Origin: Mycolicibacterium sp. 018/SC-01/001
GTDB taxonomy: Bacteria; Actinomycetota; Actinomycetes; Mycobacteriales; Mycobacteriaceae
Assembly (NCBI RefSeq): GCF_007096635.1
Contig: NZ_VKAA01000034.1
Location: 1 to 40,324, forward strand
DNA: 40,324 nt
Direction of reading: 5' to 3'
The notes beneath the pieces are model-generated. The model did no database searches, had not been told where the DNA came from, and saw only the letters and a program-made list of their open reading frames with translations. Shown one piece after another: positions 29,859 through 38,547 of the stretch. Within the stretch, counting starts at the first letter, position 1. Each line of letters begins with the position of its first letter. The translations under genes were made by a program, and so were the position numbers.

Positions 29859-30466
29859 GATTGGCCGAGCCCGTTCTGCAGCGCACCGAAGAGCCGGCCG
29901 AGCCGTTGCCGATGGTTGTCGACGACGGGATCCGGCGATCCCTCAGCGATGACCTGCCGCGCGGTCTCGGTCAGGACCGTGGAGTATCCGGCGATGACGA
30001 GGGTGGCGAACAGATCCGCGTCACCGGTGAAGTCAGCGTCGTCGTTCAAGAACTGCTGCAGTGCTCGCGTCAGTTCCGCAGCGATCTCCCTGGCCCGGGC
30101 GATCAGCGCCGGCGACGCCGCCACGGTCCGATAGAACGGGATCGAACCGTCCTTCACGCCGGACAGTGCGTGGCGTTCGTCGAGCAGACGAAACGCCCTG
30201 TCGCGCAGCGATGTCAGCACCGCAACGCCCGCATCGCGGTCCTGCATCGCCCCGCGCAGGATCTCGACCGCGTCGTCGACCCGGTCGAACAGCAGATCCT
30301 CTTTGCGCGGGAAGTGCTTGAACACCGTCACGCTCGAGACCCCCGCCTCCTTGGCGACCTGCGCGACGGTCACCTCGTCGAAGCCGTTCTCGAGAAACAT
30401 TCGGGTCGCGACATCCGAGATCTTGCGCCGGGTCATCGGCCCGCCGCGTTCCGACGTTCTCGGCAT
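29855..30466 (-). CDS. TetR-family regulator of the adjacent MFS exporter
   Basis: A 203-aa regulator with a standard TetR DNA-binding domain: KISDVATRMFLENGFDEVTVAQVAKEAGVSSVTVFKHFPRKEDLLFD, residues about 15-61. The ligand-binding domain is helical. It is divergent from the MFS gene at 30516 with 49 bp between starts. That gap is filled by tandem dyads, so it most likely represses itself and the exporter until a toxic ligand binds. Confidence 0.93.
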   Translation of the reverse strand: MPRTSERGGPMTRRKISDVATRMFLENGFDEVTVAQVAKEAGVSSVTVFKHFPRKEDLLFDRVDDAVEILRGAMQDRDAGVAVLTSLRDRAFRLLDERHALSGVKDGSIPFYRTVAASPALIARAREIAAELTRALQQFLNDDADFTGDADLFATLVIAGYSTVLTETARQVIAEGSPDPVVDNHRQRLGRLFGALQNGLGQS

Positions 30467-30481
30467 TCCACCTCACTATAT

Positions 30482-30515
30482 TGACTCACTTAGTTTAGTC
30501 ACTTAGCTTAGTGAC
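30482..30515. promoter_or_regulatory. Tandem TetR operator upstream of the MFS exporter
   Basis: Two 14-bp direct repeats, TCACTTAGTTTAGT (30486-30499) and TCACTTAGCTTAGT (30499-30512), differ at one base. They lie in overlapping dyads TGACT...AGTCA (30482-30501) and GTCACT...AGTGAC (30498-30515), the latter palindromic at 8 of 9 pairs and ending at the MFS ATG. Binding would block both promoters. Confidence 0.7.
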
Positions 30516-31934
30516 ATGACTTCCACTCCGAGCATTGTCTCTCCCCGCTCGCTGACTCAGGCCTGGCCCGCTCTCGTCGGCCTGTCGGCGGTCTTCCTGT
30601 TCGAGATGCTCGACAACTCGATCCTCAACGTCGCCCTCCCCACGATCGGTCGCGATCTGCACGCGTCCACCGCCGCGCTGCAGTGGGTGACGGGCGCCTA
30701 CGCCGTGGTGTTCGGCGGCCTGATGCTGGCGTTCGGCGCACTGGCGGACCGCTTCGGCCGGCGCCGCATCATGCTCATCGGCTTGGCCCTGCTCGCGACG
30801 GCGAGCCTGGCGACCGCGTTCGTCACCACCGCCGACCAGCTCATCGCCGTCCGGGTGCTCACCGGCGTCGCGGCGGCGATGACGACGCCGGGCTCGATGG
30901 CGCTCGCCTTCCGGCTCTTCGACGACGACAGCCTGCGTCTGCGGGCCATCACGCTGATCTCGACGGTCGGGCTGGTCGGGCTGGCCATCGGCCCGACCGT
31001 CGGCGGGCTGGTGATCGCGGTCGCGCCATGGCAGGTGCTGCTGCTGGTCAATGTCCCGATCGCGCTGCTCGCCATGGTCGGCGTGCGCGTCGGCATCGCC
31101 GCGGACCGGGCCGACGACCTGCACCGCGACCCGTTCGACGTCGTCGGCGCCGCGCTGGGCACGGCGGCGGTCGTGCTGGCGCTGATCACGCCGACGCTGT
31201 TCGCCGAGGCCGGCGCGCGGTCGTGGGCCCCGTGGGTGGCGGCAAGCGCGGCGCTCGTCGCAGGTGCGGCGTTCGTGATCCGGGAGCGCTCGGCCCGGCA
31301 TCCGCTGATCTCGCCGGCGCTGGTGGCGCACCCGCTGGTGGCGAGCGGGCTGGCGTTCAAGGCCGCGGCCGGACTCGCGGTCGCGGGGCTCGGCTACCTC
31401 GTGACGCTGCAACTCCAGTTGGACTGGGGCTGGCCGCCGGCGCTGGCTGCGATCGGGATGCTGCCGCAGGTCGTGGTGCTGATCGCAGGCAGCTTCGTCG
31501 TGAACCCGTTCGTCGAGCGGGTCGGCCCGCAGCGGGCGGCTTGGCTGAGCGCCTCGGCCGTCGTCGCCGGGCTGGCGGTGTACGCGATGCTCGGCCGTCT
31601 CGGCTATCCGTGGATCGCGGTGGCGCTGGTCCTCGTCGCAGCGGGCATGCGGGTGGTGGGCGTCGTGGCCGCAGTCAACGTCCTGAACGGGCTTCCGGAG
31701 AACCGGACGACGATCGGGACGTCACTGGTGGACACAGCGAGCCAGCTCAGCTCCGGCGTCGGCGTCGCCGTCGGCGGGACCGTGCTGGCGGTCGTGTTCT
31801 CCGGCGCGGTCACGGCTGCGCACTGGACGGCCACGCAGATCGCTCAGTTCCGGGAGGCCGTGACGATCTCGGGTCTGATCCTGACCGCGCTCGCGGCAGC
31901 CTTGGTCGCGTTCGGGATGCTCCGCCAGAGATAG
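30516..31934 (+). CDS. MFS drug/toxin exporter (DHA2-like, 14 helices)
   Basis: A 472-aa proton-driven exporter. MFS motif A is GALADRFGRRR between helices 2 and 3. Motif D/1 is present near LDNSILNVALPTI (helix 1), a hallmark of the DHA2 group, and a motif-C-like GPTVGG follows helix 5. About 14 hydrophobic helices fit QacA/EmrB-type pumps. The substrate is unknown; regulation by the divergent TetR is strongly suggested by the operator touching its ATG. No ribosome-binding site is visible, so the transcript is likely leaderless or nearly so. Confidence 0.93.
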   Translation: MTSTPSIVSPRSLTQAWPALVGLSAVFLFEMLDNSILNVALPTIGRDLHASTAALQWVTGAYAVVFGGLMLAFGALADRFGRRRIMLIGLALLATASLATAFVTTADQLIAVRVLTGVAAAMTTPGSMALAFRLFDDDSLRLRAITLISTVGLVGLAIGPTVGGLVIAVAPWQVLLLVNVPIALLAMVGVRVGIAADRADDLHRDPFDVVGAALGTAAVVLALITPTLFAEAGARSWAPWVAASAALVAGAAFVIRERSARHPLISPALVAHPLVASGLAFKAAAGLAVAGLGYLVTLQLQLDWGWPPALAAIGMLPQVVVLIAGSFVVNPFVERVGPQRAAWLSASAVVAGLAVYAMLGRLGYPWIAVALVLVAAGMRVVGVVAAVNVLNGLPENRTTIGTSLVDTASQLSSGVGVAVGGTVLAVVFSGAVTAAHWTATQIAQFREAVTISGLILTALAAALVAFGMLRQR

Positions 31935-31954
31935 CGCAGCGAGCTCGCGGGGTC

Positions 31955-32737
31955 CTACAGCCCCTGGCCCGTCAACCAAGCGTCGATCCGCTCGGCGACG
32001 CTGGCCCAGCCGGGCTCGAGCATCATGTTGTGGCCCATGTCGGGAAAGATCTCGGGTTGCGTGCGATACGCCCTCGCGGTCGCTGTTACCTCGTCCAACG
32101 TGATGGCCGAATCCAGCGCGGCACCGAGGACGAGGACCGGCGTCGTCACCCGCTCGGGGTTGGCGATGGGCCGCATGGTGTCCGCCGCGACGCGGAGGCT
32201 CTCGTTTCCCACCATTCCGGCGTAGCGCTCCACGTCGGATGGGGACGTCGCGGACGAATAGAACAGCGTGTGTGTGACGGCAGGAGTGTTGAAGCCGTAG
32301 GCCGCATCACCGGTGATCGTGCTCCTGAGCATGAGCCACGGGTGCTTCCGCATGAGGCGCAACGCGAAGGCCGTGCTGCCCTTGACGGAAGCGGACGCCA
32401 TCAGCACAGCCGCCGGCGTGCCGCCACGTCCCAGGTACTTCTGCACGATGTAGCCGCCCATCGAGTGGCCGACAAGCACCGGTTTCGTGGGCAGCGCATC
32501 TGTCACCGACACCAGATCGTCGACGTAATTCGTGAGGCTGCAGAATCTCACGGGCCGCGGCGATGAACTTCCCCCGTGACCGCGGACGCTCATCGCGAGT
32601 GCGCGGTATCCCCTGTCGGCGAAGAAGTCGAGGAAGTGCTCGTCCCAGCACCACGCTGCATGCCATGCTCCATGGACGAAGAGCAGGGGTGCTGGATGCG
32701 ATTCGGTGGCTGACCCCTTGTCGATGACTTCGAGCAT
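31955..32737 (-). CDS. Alpha/beta hydrolase (serine type)
   Basis: A 260-aa hydrolase with a complete apparent catalytic set: HGAWHAAW oxyanion region (about 22-29), nucleophile in GHSMGG, an acid in GAALDSAI, and His in DMGHNMML. The active-site order and short cap fit esterase/lipase-like enzymes. The substrate is unknown. Stretches of this gene have slightly lower GC than its neighbours and a different codon feel. It stands alone between the MFS and NhaA genes, convergent with the MFS gene and 20 bp from it. Confidence 0.92.
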   Translation of the reverse strand: MLEVIDKGSATESHPAPLLFVHGAWHAAWCWDEHFLDFFADRGYRALAMSVRGHGGSSSPRPVRFCSLTNYVDDLVSVTDALPTKPVLVGHSMGGYIVQKYLGRGGTPAAVLMASASVKGSTAFALRLMRKHPWLMLRSTITGDAAYGFNTPAVTHTLFYSSATSPSDVERYAGMVGNESLRVAADTMRPIANPERVTTPVLVLGAALDSAITLDEVTATARAYRTQPEIFPDMGHNMMLEPGWASVAERIDAWLTGQGL

Positions 32738-32839
32738 GGCCTGCGCCTCCCCACTGGCTGCCTGTGGGCATTTTCCCAGGAGTCGTGCGTTCCCCCCAGC
32801 GATTCGCTGCTCGAGTTTCGGCGGGCAGATTCAGCCCAC

Positions 32840-34699
32840 TCACAGCCGTGAGCTGCCGCTGCCTTCCAACGCGCGGATCAGGCTCGCAGCGTCCCACGGC
32901 CCCTTGTGGCGCACGCCGTTGACGAACAGCGTTGGCGTCGCGTTCAGATCCATCGCCTCGGCGTCCTCGGCGTCGTCGGTCACGCGGTGCAGCACCTTCG
33001 ACGCATGCAGCCGTACGTCGTTGTCGAACCGCTCGATGTCGCAGCCCGCCGCGACGGCGTAGCGGTAGATGTCCGACCAGTCGAGGTGGTCCTGATGGGC
33101 GAACAGCTGACGCGACATCTCCCAGAACAGGCCCTGCTGCGCCGCCGCCTCGCTGGCCCGCGCGGCGTCGAACGCCCGCGGATGCGCGCGCTCCAACGGG
33201 AAGTGCCGCCACACGTAGCGCAGCTCGTCGCCGAAATGCTCGCGCACCTCGTCGATCGCGCCGGTCGCGCGGCTACAGAACGGGCACTCGAAGTCGCCGT
33301 ACTCGACGAGCGTCAGCGGAGCGTCGGGCCGGCCGCGCAGGTGATCCCGATCCGGATCGACGGGACGCAGCAGGTGCAGGCCGACCGGCTCGGGCGGACT
33401 GAGCCAGTCGGTGATCCGGAAGATCGCCCAGCCGAACACGAACGCCAGCACCGACGCGGCCAGCACACCGATGCGGGCCTGGTCCTGACGGGACGGGTCC
33501 TCGATCGCGATGTCGACGATGAAGAGCGAGATCGTGAAGCCGATCCCCGACAGCGCCGCGCCGCCCATCACCCGTCGCAACGTCAGCCCCGGCGCGAGCA
33601 CACCCAGCCCGGTGCGGCGCATGAACCAGGTCGCCCCGGTGATGCCGATGAACTTGCCGATCACCAGGCCGGCCACGATGCCCCACGTCAGCGGTGACCG
33701 CAGCGCCGCTCCCACACTCTCCGCATCGAGCTTCACCCCGGCGTTGACCAGAGCGAACAGCGGCAGGATGCCGAACGACACGACAGGCCCGACCGCGGTC
33801 TGCAGCCGCTCGTTGATCGAGATCGACTCCTGCAGGGAGCGGCTGGCCGCACGGGCATACCGCGAGTTGGGCGACTGCCGGAACGCCCGGATCTGCTCGA
33901 CCGCCCGCTCGACCGGTTGGCGCTCCGGCGTGAACACCGGGATCAGCAGCGCGACCGCCACACCGGCCAGCGTGGGGTGCACGCCACCCATGTAGAGCGC
34001 GACCCACAGCGCGATGCCGAGCACCGCGTAGGCAGGCCCGTGCAGCGTCGGCAGCAGACGCACCAGGGCGAGCGCTCCCAGCAGCACAGCGGCGATGGCC
34101 AGCGGGGCCCACTGGATGTCGTCGGAGTAGAACAGCGCGATCACCCCGAGCGCCCCGACGTCGTCCACCACGGCCAATGTCAGCAGGAACAGCCGCACCC
34201 GGGCCGGGAACACCGGCTTGATGATCGCCAGCGCGCCCACGAGGAACGCGGTGTCGGTCGAGATGACGACACCCCACGCCTGGGCGTTCTCCCCCGACGG
34301 GTTCAGCGCGAGGAACACGACGGCAGGCAACACGAGCCCGGCGATGGCGGCGACGACGGGTACCGCGGCGCGGGACCGATCGGTGAGCTCACCGATGGTG
34401 AACTCGCGCGTCACCTCGAGACCGACGATGAAGAAGAAGAACGTCATCAGAGCGTCGTTGACCAGGTGCTGCACGGACATCTCGGCGTGGTACGAGCCGA
34501 TCGTGAAGCCGACCTCGGTGTGCAGCAGCGTCGAATATGCCTGCGCCCACGGCGAATTCGCCCACAAGATGGCGATGATGGTGGCGAACAGCAGCAACGC
34601 CGCCGCGGTGTTGTCGGTCGTCTTGTTGGTCTTGGAACCCCGGCTCAGCCGCGAGGGCCGCAGCGGGAATCCGCGCGACTGGGTGGCGGGTTCGGTCAC
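32840..34699 (-). CDS. NhaA-type Na+/H+ antiporter fused to a DsbA-like thioredoxin domain
   Basis: A fusion of 619 aa. The N-terminal part, of about 400 residues, is NhaA: the paired aspartates of the ion site are in LAVVDDVGALGVIALFYS, and FFFFIVGLEVTREF is the helix 2 signature. The C-terminal part, of about 180 residues, is a DsbA/thioredoxin-like domain with an intact CPFC redox site and the cis-Pro loop ATPT. This fusion is a known actinobacterial arrangement. Its logic is unproven; the Dsb domain may sense redox or help fold the antiporter or partner proteins. The GTG at 34699 overlaps the GH76 stop as GTGA and is preferred to the ATG at 34741. It is coupled to GH76. Confidence 0.92.
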   Translation of the reverse strand: MTEPATQSRGFPLRPSRLSRGSKTNKTTDNTAAALLLFATIIAILWANSPWAQAYSTLLHTEVGFTIGSYHAEMSVQHLVNDALMTFFFFIVGLEVTREFTIGELTDRSRAAVPVVAAIAGLVLPAVVFLALNPSGENAQAWGVVISTDTAFLVGALAIIKPVFPARVRLFLLTLAVVDDVGALGVIALFYSDDIQWAPLAIAAVLLGALALVRLLPTLHGPAYAVLGIALWVALYMGGVHPTLAGVAVALLIPVFTPERQPVERAVEQIRAFRQSPNSRYARAASRSLQESISINERLQTAVGPVVSFGILPLFALVNAGVKLDAESVGAALRSPLTWGIVAGLVIGKFIGITGATWFMRRTGLGVLAPGLTLRRVMGGAALSGIGFTISLFIVDIAIEDPSRQDQARIGVLAASVLAFVFGWAIFRITDWLSPPEPVGLHLLRPVDPDRDHLRGRPDAPLTLVEYGDFECPFCSRATGAIDEVREHFGDELRYVWRHFPLERAHPRAFDAARASEAAAQQGLFWEMSRQLFAHQDHLDWSDIYRYAVAAGCDIERFDNDVRLHASKVLHRVTDDAEDAEAMDLNATPTLFVNGVRHKGPWDAASLIRALEGSGSSRL

Positions 34700-35802
34700 G
34701 GCTGACCGGCGACGGCGTGGGCTGCTTCCATCAGCATCCACCCTGCCAGCTGCACCGACAGATCGCGCTCCGGGATGTCCGAGGAGTTCACGGCGCCCTC
34801 GACGAACTGGGCATCGCCCGAGGCGGCCGTCGGCACCTGCGCCTCCCGCTCCCAGAACGCACTGAACAGCGGCAGATCCTCGACCGTCACCCGGTGGTCC
34901 CAGGCCGCCTCCGCGGAGGACAGCACCAACGCTCCGGCGCTGCTTCGAGCCGCCTCGTCCTCGGGCGAGTCACCGGGCAGGTCTGTCGCCACCAGCGCGA
35001 GGTAGCGGGCGAGGATGCCGTGGAACAGGCCGCCGTCCCCGCCGCCGGCGCCCTTGAGCACACCCTCGGGTGCCATGTGGTCGGACACCGCGGCGACGAG
35101 CCTGTGTACGCGTTCGGCGTGCCTCGGGTCCTGGGTGCGTGCGGCGAGCTCGGTCTCGAGGCCGAGCACGACGCCCTGGCAATAGGTGTATTGGGCACGC
35201 ACCATCGAGCCGCCCTTGATGCCGTCGAAGACGAGGTGCGTCTCGGGGTCGATGAGCGTCTCGTCGATCCAGTCGGCCATCTGCTGGGCCCGGCGCAGGC
35301 GGCCTTCGGTGCGGGCCAGGAAGATCCCGGCGGGTCCGTTGGCCGGGGCGTTGAAGAACTGGTCCTGTTTACGCCACGGGATACCGCCGCCGTCCTCGGG
35401 CACCCAGGCGGTGAGGAACTGGTCGGCCAGGGTGTCGAGCGCCTTGTGCCGGGGCACGTCGGCCAGGCGGCCGGCGCGTTCGAGCGCGAGCGCCAGCCAG
35501 GCCATGTCGTCGTAGTAGTCGTTGGTCCAGCGGCCGACGTTGCGCACCCGGTGGCTGCGGATCTGACGGGTGAGGCGGGTCAGCCGTTCGGGCTGTGGAT
35601 CGCGCACCTGGGCGTCGACGAGGTTGTCGATCAGATGGGCCTGCCACCAGTAGTGCCAGGTGCCGAAGCGCCGCTGCCCGGCCGTCGCCGGCCACGCGAC
35701 GACGCCGAGCTGGGTGCCGGGCAGTCCCCACAGCCGCCGCAGATGACGCCGGGTGATCGCGGTTTCGGCGCTGGCGGCGCGGTTGGCCCACATCTGGTCC
35801 AT
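34696..35802 (-). CDS. GH76-family protein, alpha-1,6-mannanase-like (Rv0365c type)
   Basis: A 368-aa glycosidase of the (alpha/alpha)6 fold. The catalytic Asp pair is in NDYYDDMAW, with GGIPWRKQDQFFNAPANGPAGIF and TYCQGVVLG as further family signatures. GH76 enzymes cut alpha-1,6-mannan, the backbone of mycobacterial lipomannan. No signal peptide is visible, so it would act in the cytoplasm, which is odd for such a substrate and suggests it handles a mannosylated precursor or another glycan. The ATG at 35802 is chosen; GTG 35820 is possible. It is divergent from the TetR at 35876 and coupled to the NhaA fusion. Confidence 0.88.
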   Translation of the reverse strand: MDQMWANRAASAETAITRRHLRRLWGLPGTQLGVVAWPATAGQRRFGTWHYWWQAHLIDNLVDAQVRDPQPERLTRLTRQIRSHRVRNVGRWTNDYYDDMAWLALALERAGRLADVPRHKALDTLADQFLTAWVPEDGGGIPWRKQDQFFNAPANGPAGIFLARTEGRLRRAQQMADWIDETLIDPETHLVFDGIKGGSMVRAQYTYCQGVVLGLETELAARTQDPRHAERVHRLVAAVSDHMAPEGVLKGAGGGDGGLFHGILARYLALVATDLPGDSPEDEAARSSAGALVLSSAEAAWDHRVTVEDLPLFSAFWEREAQVPTAASGDAQFVEGAVNSSDIPERDLSVQLAGWMLMEAAHAVAGQP

Positions 35803-35838
35803 GCGTCGATCCTGCCTCACAGGTCACCCGAAAAGCTA

Positions 35839-35877
35839 TGAGACAGATTTGTCTCACATGAGCTATAGTTGTCTCAT
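35839..35877. promoter_or_regulatory. TetR operator with perfect 7-bp arms plus extra half-site
   Basis: TGAGACA (35839-35845) and TGTCTCA (35850-35856) form a perfect inverted repeat around GATT. A further half-site TTGTCTCAT (35869-35877) overlaps the start codon of the TetR gene. TATAGT (35864-35869) is a -10 with 6 bp to the ATG, implying a leaderless, autorepressed transcript. Confidence 0.75.
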
Positions 35878-36412
35878 GTCTACTCGCGAGGATCTGTTGC
35901 GCGCCGCAGCCGACTACCTCGGCCGGCGGCCGAACGCGACACAGGACGAGATCGCGTCGGCGGTCGGCGTCAGCCGCGCCACGCTGCACCGGCAGTTCTC
36001 GGGACGCGCCGCGCTGATGACGGCGCTCGAACAACTCGCCATCAGGGAGATGACCGAGGTGCTGACGAGCGTCCGCCTGCAGGAGGGCCCCGCCGACGAG
36101 GCACTGCGCCGGCTGGTGACAGCGTGCGAGCCGATCGCCCCCTACCTCGCGCTGCTCTACAGCCAGAGCCAGGACGACGTGACCGCCTGCATCGAGGTGT
36201 GGGGCGAGATCGACGGCACGATCAGCGAGCTCTTCCTCCGCGGGCAGCGCGAGGGGGTCTTTCGGCCGGACCTCCCCGCCGCCTGGCTCACCGAGTCCTT
36301 CTACAGCCTCGTCGCCGCAACCGACTGGTCCATCCGCGCCGGTCGCGTCGCACCCCGCGACGGCACACGACTGATCACCGACCTTCTTCTGAACGGAGTA
36401 CGCACCTCATGA
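35876..36412 (+). CDS. TetR-family regulator, first gene of an efflux operon
   Basis: A 178-aa regulator. The DNA-binding domain includes STREDLLRAAADYLGRRPNATQDEIASAVGVSRATLHRQF, residues about 2-41. The frame is open upstream, but TATAGT and the operator put the start at ATG 35876. It overlaps the MFS gene by ATGA, the same-transcript arrangement seen in LfrR/LfrA-type drug-efflux loci, though the protein is not obviously LfrR. The N-terminal arm is very short, as the HTH begins almost at once. Confidence 0.93.
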   Translation: MSTREDLLRAAADYLGRRPNATQDEIASAVGVSRATLHRQFSGRAALMTALEQLAIREMTEVLTSVRLQEGPADEALRRLVTACEPIAPYLALLYSQSQDDVTACIEVWGEIDGTISELFLRGQREGVFRPDLPAAWLTESFYSLVAATDWSIRAGRVAPRDGTRLITDLLLNGVRTS

Positions 36413-38001
36413 CTCGCCGCTGGCTCGCACTCGGCGTCCTCACCCTTGCTGTCCTGCTGATCGGCATCGACGGCACCGTGCTGTCGCTCGCCACCCCGTT
36501 CTTCACCGCCGATCTCGATGCCACCGGCACCCAGATCCTGTGGATCGGCGACATCTATTCCTTCGTGCTGGCCGCCCTGCTGATCAGCATGGGCAGCCTC
36601 GGTGACCGTATCGGCCACAAGAAGCTCCTCCTCTGCGGCGCAACGGCTTTCGCGGTGGTTTCGGTCGTCACCGCCTATTCGACGAGCGCTCCGATGCTGA
36701 TCGGCACCCGCGCCCTGCTGGGCGTGGCGGGTGCGACGCTGGCGCCGGCGACGCTCGCCCTGATTCGAGGGATCTTCGCCGAACAGCGCGAACGCAGCAT
36801 CGCCGTCGGCATCTGGGCCGCGGCGTTCTCGGCCGGCGCTGCGCTCGGACCCGTGGTCGGCGGCGTTCTGCTGGAACACTTCTGGTGGGGTTCGGTCTTC
36901 CTGATCAACGTCCCGGTCATGGTGGTTCTGGTGACCGGCGGCGTGCTCCTGCTCCCCGAGCACCGCGACCCGCAGCCCGGCCCGTGGGACCTGCCCAGCG
37001 TGGGTCTGTCGATGGTCGGCATGCTCGGCGTCGTCTACGCGATCAAGGAGGGGTTCACCGGCCTCGTGCACGGAATCGGCGGCGACGTCGTCGTGGCGGG
37101 CGTCCTCGGTCTCGCGGCCCTGGTCACCTTCGTGCGCAGGCAGCTCCACTTGCCGCACCCGTTGATCGACGTCCGGCTGTTCGCCAACCCGCGGTTCTCC
37201 GGCGTCGTCGCGGGCAACCTGCTCGCGGTGCTCGGACTGTCGGGGCTGCTGTTCTTCCTGTCGCAGTACTTCCAGCTGGTGCACGGCTACGGTCCGCTGA
37301 AGGCCGGACTGGCTGAATTGCCAGGAGCGTTGACGGCCACCGTGTTCGGCGTGCTCGCCGGCGTGCTGGTGCGCTACGTCTCGCACCGCGCGGTGCTCTC
37401 GGCCGGGCTGGCGATGGTCGGCCTCGCGATGGCCGGGCTGATGGTCTCACTGCTGGTGTTCACGCCGGTCGCACCGTATCTGCCGCTGGGTCTGGCGCTG
37501 TTCGTCGTCGGCGTCGGGCTGGGGCTGGCGTTCACGGTGGCCAGCGACGTCATCCTGGCTCTCGTGCCGAAGGAGCGGGCCGGTGCGGCGGCGGCGGTCT
37601 CGGAGACGGCCTACGAACTGGGCATGGCGCTGGGCATCGCGGTGCTGGGGTCGATCGTCACCGCGGTCTACCGCACCGTCGTGGTGGCGCCCGAAATCCC
37701 CTCTGCGACGGCTGATCAGGCCCGCGACTCGCTGGCGCAGGCGGTCCACGCTGCGCAGACACTGCCGCCGGAGCAGGCCGAGATCCTGCTCGACGGCGCG
37801 CGAACCGCCTTCACGCACGGGTTGTCGGTCGCCTCCGGAGTGGGTGCGCTGCTTCTGCTCTCGTCGGCCGTCGCAGTGTGGATCCTGCTGAAATCACCAG
37901 GCCAGGCCGAGGTCGGCGTGCTGTCGGATCCAGGTGTGCATCGCGATGCCGGCAGCGACCGCCGCGTTGATGCTCCGTGTGGAGCCGAACTGCGCGATTG
38001 A
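36409..38001 (+). CDS. MFS exporter (DHA2-like, QacA/LfrA type)
   Basis: A 530-aa proton-driven multidrug pump. Helix 1 carries LLIGIDGTVLSLATPFF (DHA2 hallmark), motif A is GSLGDRIGHKKLL and motif C is AALGPVVGG. About 14 helices follow. It is coupled to its TetR by ATGA. The final 36 codons run 108 bp into the convergent SpoU methyltransferase gene. That tail (after LLKSPGQAEV) is hydrophilic and has no MFS-like sequence, so it looks like read-through of a lost ancestral stop codon. Substrates are probably cationic or amphiphilic drugs by analogy only. Confidence 0.93.
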   Translation: MTRRWLALGVLTLAVLLIGIDGTVLSLATPFFTADLDATGTQILWIGDIYSFVLAALLISMGSLGDRIGHKKLLLCGATAFAVVSVVTAYSTSAPMLIGTRALLGVAGATLAPATLALIRGIFAEQRERSIAVGIWAAAFSAGAALGPVVGGVLLEHFWWGSVFLINVPVMVVLVTGGVLLLPEHRDPQPGPWDLPSVGLSMVGMLGVVYAIKEGFTGLVHGIGGDVVVAGVLGLAALVTFVRRQLHLPHPLIDVRLFANPRFSGVVAGNLLAVLGLSGLLFFLSQYFQLVHGYGPLKAGLAELPGALTATVFGVLAGVLVRYVSHRAVLSAGLAMVGLAMAGLMVSLLVFTPVAPYLPLGLALFVVGVGLGLAFTVASDVILALVPKERAGAAAAVSETAYELGMALGIAVLGSIVTAVYRTVVVAPEIPSATADQARDSLAQAVHAAQTLPPEQAEILLDGARTAFTHGLSVASGVGALLLLSSAVAVWILLKSPGQAEVGVLSDPGVHRDAGSDRRVDAPCGAELRD

Positions 38002-38547
38002 GACCGTGAGTGCTGCACCGGTTTTCGCATCGTCGGTGATACCGGGGCCCTCCTGGCCGAAGATCAGCAGCGCAGCCCGCGGCAACGTCACCTCCTCGAT
38101 GCGCACCGCGCCCGGCACGTTGTCGACGGCAACCGGGGTCAACCCGTCCCGCGCGGCGGCGTCGAGGAGCGCAGCGGTGCTGTCGTGGTGGCGCAGGTGC
38201 TGGTAGCGGTCGGTCACCATCGCGCCGCGCCGGTTCCAGCGCCGCTTGCCGACGATGTGCACGGTGTGCACGGCGAACGCGTTCGCGGTGCGCACGACGG
38301 CGCCGATGTTGGCGTCGTTGCCGAAGTTCTCGATCGCGATGTGCAGCGGGTGCCGCCGGGTGTCGATGTCGGCGACGATCGCCTCCCGGGTCCAATACCG
38401 GTACGCGTCGACGACATTGCGAGAGTCGCCGTCGCGCAACAGGTTCGGATCATATCGGGGGTCGTCGGGCAGCGCACCCGACCACGGGCCGACGCCAGGA
38501 CTCTCTCCCCATTCGGTGGGCCCGGGCGGGTCTGACGGCTCGGTCAT
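37894..38547 (-). CDS. SpoU/TrmH-family RNA 2'-O-methyltransferase (Rv0380c-like)
   Basis: A 217-aa SPOUT methyltransferase. The three motifs are complete: motif 1 IENFGNDANIGAVVRTANAF with the conserved Asn and Arg, motif 2 LLIFGQEGPGI, and motif 3 GSTRSINAAVAAGIAMH. It uses S-adenosylmethionine to methylate a ribose in tRNA or rRNA; the site is not predictable. The ATG at 38547 overlaps the stop of the upstream lipoprotein gene by one base. In M. tuberculosis pyrE lies close to this gene as I recall, but pyrE is not seen in this window. Its 3' end overlaps the MFS gene by 108 bp. Confidence 0.93.
   Translation of the reverse strand: MTEPSDPPGPTEWGESPGVGPWSGALPDDPRYDPNLLRDGDSRNVVDAYRYWTREAIVADIDTRRHPLHIAIENFGNDANIGAVVRTANAFAVHTVHIVGKRRWNRRGAMVTDRYQHLRHHDSTAALLDAAARDGLTPVAVDNVPGAVRIEEVTLPRAALLIFGQEGPGITDDAKTGAALTVSIAQFGSTRSINAAVAAGIAMHTWIRQHADLGLAW

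Noticed and set aside
30683..32566. 627-codon open frame on the plus strand
   Set aside because: It is out of frame with the MFS gene and runs antisense to the hydrolase; it has low-complexity Arg/Gly composition.
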